DNA of 64,000 nt from JAIQFL01 sp035295745. Lineage in GTDB: Bacteria > Acidobacteriota > Terriglobia > Bryobacterales > Bryobacteraceae. Numbering within the stretch: the first letter of the stretch is position 1; every line of letters starts with the position of its first letter. The position numbers were made by a program, and so were the translations under genes. The DNA is taken from positions 62,001-126,000 of the forward strand of contig DATGIL010000034.1 of the NCBI GenBank assembly GCA_035295745.1. The letters run 5' to 3'. A model generated the notes under the pieces. That model made no database searches and had not been told where the DNA came from. It saw only the letters and a list, made by a program, of their open reading frames with translations. Positions 58,714 to 64,000 of the stretch are shown one piece after another.

Positions 58714-60060
58714 ATGACTTTCACGTGGGAACAACTGGAAGGAGCATCCTTGGCCGGCACCTACGGCCTGGATCAGTGGCTCGGGAGCGACGCGACCGGC
58801 GCCTTTTTTTCGACGTCGTATATGCCGGGAGGGCAACGCGCGATTGTTAAATTGACGGAGGCGAGTCCTTCTGCCGCTGAGATGCAGCTTGCGCTGTGGG
58901 AGCGTACCGCGCGGCTCAAGCATCGCAATCTGATGGCGCTATTGGATTGCGGTACTGCCGAGACACCCGAAGGGCCATTCGCATACGCAGTCTTCGAAGC
59001 TCCGGACGACAGCCTCACCGCGGCGCTGCAAAACGGTCCGATGAGCGAAGATGAGGCGCGCGACGTTTTCGCAGCGGGAGTGGACGCGCTGCGGTACCTG
59101 CACTCGCACGGGTGGGCACACACCTCGATCGACGCGGAGCACATCGTGGCAGTGGGAGATCGGATCAAGCTGGCGACCGATACGCTGGGTGAAGCGGACG
59201 AAGCAGGGCAATGCGACGATGTATGGGCGATGGGCGCTTTGGTTTACGAACTCGTGAGCGGCCGGAAACTGGAACGAGGCCGGTTCGCGGGCGTTTCGGG
59301 ACTATCGGATCCTTTGGGTCCGATGATCCAGCACGCCACCGAGCCAGATGTCCACGAGCGCTGGACTGCTGAGCAACTCGCTGAAGTGCTGTGTCCCGCG
59401 CCCGAGCCGGAGATCCAATCGGCGGTTGCACCGGTCGTGGAGCAACCGTTCGTCGCCGTCCCATCGGCCGAAGTCGTTCCGGCAGCGCAGGAAATCGAGA
59501 AGCCCGCGGATATCGAGGAGGGCGAGTCCGCGCCGCGGATGTCTCCGATCGTGGTGCACGAGCCTTTCAGTAACGTGGCGAGCGAACAGGTAGAGAGCGA
59601 CGAGGACGAAGAAGCTGAGCCTCCCACGCTGCTGTCAAAATATGTGCCATTAGCGGCGGTAGCAGCCATCGCGCTACTCGCCTTGATTTTTGTGATTGCG
59701 CACCATGGGGCTACAACACCACAGGCCGTAGCGATTGTGCCACCTCCGGCCCCGGCGCCGGTCGCGGAAACAACTCCGCCGCCGATCGTGCGCGCGAGTG
59801 TTCCGAAGTCATCGCCCCAGACGTGGCGGGTGATTTCCTATACTTATTTCCGGCAGTCGGATGCCGAGAAGAAGGCGCAGTCGATTAACAGCAGGGTCCC
59901 CGGAATCCATGCGGAGGTCTTCACTTTGGGTACGAGGCCTCCTTCGTACCTGATCTCGCTGGGAGCGCATCTTACCCAGGACGAAGCAAACGCATTGCGC
60001 AAGAAGGCAATCGCCAAAGGACTTCCCCACGATACCTTCATTCGCAACTTTGCGAATTGA
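58714..60060 (+). CDS. Pseudokinase with membrane anchor and SPOR-like domain
   Basis: A 448-residue protein. Residues 1-230 have the serine/threonine kinase fold: the ATP lysine in AIVKLTEAS is kept, but the catalytic loop HRDxKxxN reads HTSIDAEH (Asp to Ser, Asn to His) and the DFG region is DTLG. It is therefore a predicted pseudokinase. An acidic linker follows, then a membrane helix near 308-325 (YVPLAAVAAIALLALIFVIA) and a C-terminal SPOR-like domain (TWRVISYTYFRQSDAEKKAQ, PSYLISLGAHLTQDEA). SPOR domains bind denuded peptidoglycan glycans. It may link septal wall sensing to the bactofilin scaffold encoded divergently (inference). Confidence 0.8.
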   Translation: MTFTWEQLEGASLAGTYGLDQWLGSDATGAFFSTSYMPGGQRAIVKLTEASPSAAEMQLALWERTARLKHRNLMALLDCGTAETPEGPFAYAVFEAPDDSLTAALQNGPMSEDEARDVFAAGVDALRYLHSHGWAHTSIDAEHIVAVGDRIKLATDTLGEADEAGQCDDVWAMGALVYELVSGRKLERGRFAGVSGLSDPLGPMIQHATEPDVHERWTAEQLAEVLCPAPEPEIQSAVAPVVEQPFVAVPSAEVVPAAQEIEKPADIEEGESAPRMSPIVVHEPFSNVASEQVESDEDEEAEPPTLLSKYVPLAAVAAIALLALIFVIAHHGATTPQAVAIVPPPAPAPVAETTPPPIVRASVPKSSPQTWRVISYTYFRQSDAEKKAQSINSRVPGIHAEVFTLGTRPPSYLISLGAHLTQDEANALRKKAIAKGLPHDTFIRNFAN

Positions 60061-60063
60061 AGC

Positions 60064-60984
60064 TCAGAGCTTGTGGGCGGCTTCCAGGAAGCTGCGGAGG
60101 TCGCGCTCGGGCACATCGGGCAGGCCCGGCGCCACGTTGTTCAGTTTGCCTTCGCGCATCCAGCGTTCCAACTGGTCTACCAGGCTGAAAAGGTGGTCGA
60201 AAGAGTCGACTATGAACAGCAAGGGCTGGTAATGATCGATCTCCGCGCCCTGGTTGATCACCCATTCCATCTGCAGGGGATGACGCTGTACCTCGTCCGA
60301 TTGGATGGCATGCTGTAGTTCGCCGTAGGAACTCAGCAGCCCACTGCCGTAGGCGCACGTGCCGCGCCGGCAGCGCATCAGGCCGAATTCCACCGTAAAC
60401 CAGAAAAAGCGCGACATCGCCTTGATGATGTTGGTGAGACGACGGTTGCGCTCCTGCTCATCGCGAATCAACGAGGTCATTTCCACCGCGGTGTGGGCGC
60501 AGTCGCCGAAGCGCACTAACGTGTCCGCGAAAGCCTTCTCGGTGTGCATCGGGACGTGTCCCGCGAGGTCGTGAAAAATGTCAGGTTCCGGCAGGTAATC
60601 GAGCTTGTCTTTAGGACGAATCGTAACCGTGGTGGGGAACTCGCGGCGACGCAGGCAATCGAAGAACAAAAAACCAGGCACGTAACCGCTGACAGCCTTC
60701 GCCTGGAAACCGGTGAGCGGTTTCAGCTTCTCGTTGATGTCTGACAGGCGAGGAATGTGTGACGAGGGCAAGTCCAACGCCTCGACGCCGCGGAGAAAGT
60801 GGTCGTTGGCGAATTGCTCCCACCGCGGGCGAATGCGGCGGAAGAGTTGACGCCAAGCCTCCTGGTTTTCTTCCGTGTAGAGGTCGTATTCCTGAGTGAT
60901 GTACAGCTCGCCGCGATCGCGAGCCTCCTCGACGAAAGGTGCCTGGCCAGTGGTCAGACCCGGTACGGACAGCGTTTGAGGCAT
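60064..60984 (-). CDS. phhA: Phenylalanine 4-monooxygenase
   Basis: A 306-residue iron- and pterin-dependent aromatic amino acid hydroxylase that converts phenylalanine to tyrosine in the cytosol. The iron ligands are the two His in EPDIFHDLAGHVPMH and the Glu in FWFTVEFGL; FEYIHxxP-type pterin and substrate positions appear as SGYVPGFLFFD and YGSGLLSSYGEL. GGGAGG upstream supports ATG 60984. It is convergent with the pseudokinase gene and stands alone. No phhB-type dehydratase gene is seen nearby. Confidence 0.94.
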   Translation of the reverse strand: MPQTLSVPGLTTGQAPFVEEARDRGELYITQEYDLYTEENQEAWRQLFRRIRPRWEQFANDHFLRGVEALDLPSSHIPRLSDINEKLKPLTGFQAKAVSGYVPGFLFFDCLRRREFPTTVTIRPKDKLDYLPEPDIFHDLAGHVPMHTEKAFADTLVRFGDCAHTAVEMTSLIRDEQERNRRLTNIIKAMSRFFWFTVEFGLMRCRRGTCAYGSGLLSSYGELQHAIQSDEVQRHPLQMEWVINQGAEIDHYQPLLFIVDSFDHLFSLVDQLERWMREGKLNNVAPGLPDVPERDLRSFLEAAHKL

Positions 60985-61073
60985 CGAGACCCTCCCCGGA
61001 ACCCAGTTCCTGATTTCAGGCTACCAGGGATCGGTGAGTTTGACAACCTCTCGTAGGTGGTGCTTACCACTAT

Positions 61074-61685
61074 TTACAAAGCGGTGTGGCAAAGCAGGCA
61101 GGCGGCATCGGAGCGTTCCAGATTGGAAGTGGCTACGGCGTAACTCTGTCCGTGGGCTTGCCATTGTGCTCGTCCATGGCCAGTGTGGGCGGATTGGCCG
61201 CCGCGCGCAACCAGTAAGGTCGCGTTCTGTTCACCGACACGGTAGGTCACGGCAGCGATTCGCTCTCCAGCCCGGCGGATGACGCGCGCGCCGGTGATGC
61301 AGGCGCTGGTGTGCTCCGGAATGTTGAGCTCGATGCCGGCCTGGCGGCGCATCCAATCGTTCACCTGGGCGGGATCGTTGGAATCGAATTCGCTCGGCGC
61401 CGGGGTCCGCAGTTCCTGCATTGCCAGCTGTTGCAGGTCGATTCCGCGGCCCTGCCCCCTGGTCACCATCCACAGCGAGGCGGCCGCTACCATGATGGTC
61501 ACAATCGCGGCGATCGGCAATACGCTCCACGATGGCTCCGGCCGCCGAATCGCAATCGGGCGGACCGGGACCGGGCAATCCGAGTCTCCTGCGGCGTTGC
61601 GAATGCGTTCCCACAGTTCATGGGGTGCGGCGACGGGGCACAACTCCTCAGCCAGTTCCAGTTCTAAATCCAGGCGATCAGGCAT
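61074..61685 (-). CDS. Anti-sigma factor-like protein with C-terminal CxxCH
   Basis: A 203-residue protein following an ECF sigma gene. It has a short cytosolic N-terminus (DRLDLELELAEELCPVAAPH), one membrane helix (VLPIAAIVTIMVAAASLWMV) and an extracytoplasmic domain of the FecR/anti-sigma kind (GARVIRRAGERIAAVTYRVG, GQSYAVATSNLERSD). The protein ends AACLLCHTAL, a heme-c-type CxxCH motif at the very C-terminus. Start 61685 overlaps the sigma stop by eight bases; 61697 is possible. It may sense redox state or heme and release the sigma factor (inference). Confidence 0.75.
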   Translation of the reverse strand: MPDRLDLELELAEELCPVAAPHELWERIRNAAGDSDCPVPVRPIAIRRPEPSWSVLPIAAIVTIMVAAASLWMVTRGQGRGIDLQQLAMQELRTPAPSEFDSNDPAQVNDWMRRQAGIELNIPEHTSACITGARVIRRAGERIAAVTYRVGEQNATLLVARGGQSAHTGHGRAQWQAHGQSYAVATSNLERSDAACLLCHTAL

Positions 61686-62244
61686 TTTCGCCCCCATTTC
61701 TGCCGGCGAGATGCGCCAAACGGCGTTCCAACGCTTTGTGTGCGCGGTTCAAACGCGATGCCACGGTCCCTGCTGAGCAGCCAAGCACCTCCGCGATTTC
61801 GGCATATGACAACCCCTCGGTGTAGCGCAGGATGATGGCGATGCGGAGATCGGGGGCCAAGCGATCCACTGCGGAGCGGATCCGCGCGCTCAGTTCGGCG
61901 CGCAGAACCTCGGCCAAGCTGTCGCCCGAGGACCGGAGAGACGCCAGGATCTCGTCTGCCAGTGGCATGAGGCGCCAATACTTGCGCTTGTGGTCAAGGC
62001 AACTGTTGACTACCAGCCGGTAGATCCAGGTTTCAAAGCTGGAGTCGCCGCGGAAGTCGCGGATGGAGGAGAAGAGCTTGAGGAAGGTGTCCTGGGCGAT
62101 GTCCATTGCCACCGCCCGATCGCCCGAATACCGCAGAGCGATGGAGTAAACCTTATCTTTGTACGATTCGAAGAGTTCGCGGAATGCCTCTGTTTCCCCG
62201 CGCTGACAGGCTGCGACGAGCTCCCGATCCGATTCGATCACCAT
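61678..62244 (-). CDS. ECF RNA polymerase sigma factor
   Basis: A 188-residue ECF sigma factor. Region 2 reads FRELFESYKDKVYSIALRYS and AMDIAQDTFLKLF; region 4 reads LAPDLRIAIILRYTEGLSYA, EIAEVLGCSAGTVASRLNRA. The stop overlaps the anti-sigma start, the usual arrangement. The cytochrome/copper-protein gene ends 64 bases upstream on the same strand, so the three may share a transcript. Target genes unknown. Confidence 0.93.
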   Translation of the reverse strand: MVIESDRELVAACQRGETEAFRELFESYKDKVYSIALRYSGDRAVAMDIAQDTFLKLFSSIRDFRGDSSFETWIYRLVVNSCLDHKRKYWRLMPLADEILASLRSSGDSLAEVLRAELSARIRSAVDRLAPDLRIAIILRYTEGLSYAEIAEVLGCSAGTVASRLNRAHKALERRLAHLAGRNGGENA

Positions 62245-62308
62245 TTTCGAGATCCGCTACCACTAGTATGACGGTTGACGGTCGAAATTTCTTCCCGGTA
62301 TTTTGGGG

Positions 62309-63637
62309 TCACCGGCCACCACGGCGAAGTTGGCGCATCATCTTGCCCCAGAGGGCTTGCGCCAACTCGTCCGCATCGTCCGCATCGACTGGAACGATGC
62401 CGAGATGCAGGCCGGCCATCTCGTCGGTGCTACCAGGACCGAGGACCACGCGCTTTGGCGGGTGGTTGGGATTGCGCGGATTCGCGGCGGAATTGTCATA
62501 GGTAAATTCCATCTCCACGCGAGCGCCTTCAGGCAGGCGGATGGGTGAGATGTAGTCGTATTCCTGCTGCCAGTCGAAATTCCACTCGGCGATGTGCAAC
62601 AGGGTCTTGCGCGAGCCGTCGGGAAGCACCGCGTACGCGAGCATGTCCCTGCAGAGGTAGTGCGCGTGGGGATTGATCGCGAGTACCTCGACGTCGACCG
62701 GGAGGGTGAAGTGGTCGCTGACCTTGTAATGCTGCTCGCCGGGAGGAATGTCGATCTGGTTCGACCCCAGCGGGAGGTCGCTCGCTTTCCGCGTCGGCCC
62801 TTGATCCGTGAAATATAGCGCTACGCGGGTGCGGTCAGTTTCCGGCTTGCCGGTGGGGTGGTAGTGAACCTGAAGGACGAGGTCGGCGCCGCCGTGCAGA
62901 AGGTCTGGGATGCCATCGGCTTTGCGGACCGGCACGGAGCCAGGGGTCCATCCGCCGAGACCGCGCGCCGGCAGGAAGCCAGGCGTGCCGAAACAGGAAT
63001 AGCCACTGCCGGTGTCCCGCTTCCGCGCGGTGCCTGAAAGATCCTGGAAGAGCAGAGCGTGGTGGACGACCTTGGCATCCCCGGGTCGCGTATCCATGGC
63101 GCGGACCCACCGGTCGCGGCCAGGCGGTGTGGGGATCACGAAGCAGCGATACTGGTCGGGGCCTTCCGCGGGTACAGTGTATGGCGCGCGCATCTCGACT
63201 TCGAGATCGGGCTTGCCGAGTTGCCAGCCGTCCGGAAACTGCGGGGGCGGGGCAGTCTCCGCTGGGTTGCCCGCCAGCGCTCCGGCGTCGGCCCAGTGCG
63301 CTAAGGTGGCGATCTCCTGGTCGCTGAGGCGACGCTCGCGCTGAAAATGAGGCTCCACCGGCAGCCAGGGCGGCATGTAGCGTTTGGCGGTGACGGTGGC
63401 GATCAGTCGGGAACGCTTCGCAGCGTCCTGATAAGTAAGCAGGCTGAAGGGAGCGACACCGGCGGGTCGATGGCAGGACGCGCACTGGCGATACAGGATT
63501 GGTGCGACATCGTGGGAGAAAGTGGGGCTGGTGGAGGCTGCCCAGAATCCGGCGAGGAGGCCCAGGAGGTGCACAACATCAATTGTGACACCTCCGAGGA
63601 GGTCTGTAAGGAGATTCGCGAAGTCCAGCGGCAGCAT
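62309..63637 (-). CDS. Cytochrome c fused to copper type II monooxygenase-like fold (second copy)
   Basis: A 442-residue paralogue of the protein at 37202-38569. A hydrophobic leader (VHLLGLLAGFWAAS) precedes a cytochrome c domain with ILYRQCASCHRPAGVAPFSL. Two PHM-like beta domains follow with the same candidate copper ligands: AKVVHHALLF, LVLQVHYHPTG, INPHAHYLCRDM and STDEMAGL. ATG 63637 is chosen because the longer frame to 63706 only adds codons of double-hairpin repeat copy 9. It precedes the ECF sigma/anti-sigma pair. Substrate unknown. Confidence 0.8.
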   Translation of the reverse strand: MLPLDFANLLTDLLGGVTIDVVHLLGLLAGFWAASTSPTFSHDVAPILYRQCASCHRPAGVAPFSLLTYQDAAKRSRLIATVTAKRYMPPWLPVEPHFQRERRLSDQEIATLAHWADAGALAGNPAETAPPPQFPDGWQLGKPDLEVEMRAPYTVPAEGPDQYRCFVIPTPPGRDRWVRAMDTRPGDAKVVHHALLFQDLSGTARKRDTGSGYSCFGTPGFLPARGLGGWTPGSVPVRKADGIPDLLHGGADLVLQVHYHPTGKPETDRTRVALYFTDQGPTRKASDLPLGSNQIDIPPGEQHYKVSDHFTLPVDVEVLAINPHAHYLCRDMLAYAVLPDGSRKTLLHIAEWNFDWQQEYDYISPIRLPEGARVEMEFTYDNSAANPRNPNHPPKRVVLGPGSTDEMAGLHLGIVPVDADDADELAQALWGKMMRQLRRGGR

Positions 63638-63654
63638 CGAAAATGCCGGACGCG

Positions 63655-63706
63655 CGAAAAGCGTCGACAAGAGTGTCGACGCGGCAAACATGAGTGTTTG
63701 CGCCAC
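63655..63706 (+). repeat. Double-hairpin repeat, copy 9
   Basis: Forward copy close to consensus: GCGTCGACA/TGTCGACGC and GGCAAACA/TGTTTGCGCC. It lies between the mannonate dehydratase stop and the cytochrome/copper-protein start, both on the minus strand. Confidence 0.9.
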
Positions 63707-63726
63707 GGGTGCGCCTGAACGGCGTT

Positions 63727-64000
63727 TTACGTGATCGACTGCAGCAATCCGCGAATGTATCCGTAGCAGAAGGCGAAGGACTGCAGTCCGTTGGGATCGT
63801 TCGGCGCGGCTGGCACGTGGTCGGGCATCAGGAGGTACGGGTAGCCGACCTCTTTATAGACCTGAATCGCCTTCACGAAATCGATATCGCCCTCGTCGGG
63901 GAAGACTTCGATGAAATCGTCACGATGGCCGCGGATATTGCGGAAATGTACGTTGAAGATCTTCTGGCGTGATCCAAAGTAGCGGATCACGTCATAGATC
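63727..64000 (-). CDS. uxuA: Mannonate dehydratase (5' partial)
   Basis: Only the C-terminal ~90 codons are in the window; the frame is open to the window edge (DVIRYFGSRQKIFNVHFRN). FNVHFRNIRGHRDDFIEVFP, DEGDIDFVKAIQVYKEVGYP and LLMPDHVP are characteristic of UxuA, the TIM-barrel enzyme that dehydrates D-mannonate to 2-keto-3-deoxygluconate in hexuronate breakdown. The GYIRGLLQSI ending is also typical. The link to the CE15 glucuronoyl esterase about 61 kb away is thematic only. Confidence 0.9.
   Translation of the reverse strand, partial: IYDVIRYFGSRQKIFNVHFRNIRGHRDDFIEVFPDEGDIDFVKAIQVYKEVGYPYLLMPDHVPAAPNDPNGLQSFAFCYGYIRGLLQSIT

Noticed and set aside
63638..63706. N-terminal extension of the cytochrome/copper gene (AQTLMFAASTLLSTLFAR)
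   Set aside because: These codons are the double-hairpin repeat read in reverse; the same peptide appears beside unrelated genes at 49695-49994.

Overview
The window is GC-rich, densely coded bacterial chromosome. Its gene mix points to an acidobacterium of the Solibacter/Bryobacter type: an orphan MacB-like permease fragment, DUF1501 and DUF1549/DUF1553 proteins, a tricorn-like protease, a DUF3300/DUF2950 pair, a cytochrome c fused to a copper-monooxygenase-like fold, and many secreted oxidoreductases. The lineage is inferred from gene content only. No rRNA, CRISPR array, complete insertion sequence or prophage was seen. There is one tRNA gene (His).

Layout. 1-4.4 kb: 3' end of isocitrate dehydrogenase, a CE15 glucuronoyl esterase, and a UBP zinc-finger protein paired with a cyclic-nucleotide/thioredoxin-reductase fusion. 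4.5-7.9 kb: a permease and an AraC regulator that truncate each other, then an alcohol dehydrogenase and an aldo/keto reductase (a YqhC-like aldehyde module). 8-17 kb: a secreted crystallin-fold protein, a Tat-exported FAD oxidoreductase, then housekeeping genes (DUF721, gatC, gatA, superoxide dismutase, sthA, a ROK-fold protein, prmA, a DinB-like protein, tRNA-His). 17.3-20.3 kb: a sparse, decayed stretch. 20.3-27.6 kb: eight collinear genes for electrophile and peroxide handling. 28-34 kb, minus strand: ABC transporter, ECF sigma factor and anti-sigma gene with overlapping ends, followed by a multicopper oxidase and a secreted phosphoesterase. 34-42 kb: a beta-propeller phosphoesterase, a tandem repeat array, and a DUF1549/DUF1553, DUF1501, cytochrome/copper-protein operon. 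42-50 kb: tricorn protease, argD-like aminotransferase, and a glycosyltransferase/membrane fusion. 50-58 kb: DUF2950/DUF3300 pair, a disordered VRLR-motif protein with a 41-residue membrane peptide, a methyltransferase, a DinB protein, and an operon of a secreted protein, a desaturase fusion and a membrane phosphatase/sulfatase. 58-64 kb: bactofilin facing a pseudokinase-SPOR protein, phenylalanine hydroxylase, an ECF sigma/anti-sigma pair whose anti-sigma protein ends in a heme-type CxxCH motif, a second cytochrome/copper protein, and the 3' end of mannonate dehydratase.

The most striking non-coding signal is a dispersed double-hairpin repeat of about 51 bp with at least nine copies and paired stem substitutions. 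One copy is read through inside a large gene. Two more repeat families (a ~98-bp hairpin unit in a tandem array, and a ~60-bp near-perfect palindrome) also recur. The best candidates for undescribed biology are this repeat family, the CxxCH-tailed anti-sigma factor, the desaturase-Rossmann fusion operon, the UBP-finger/redox-fusion pair and the pseudokinase beside bactofilin.
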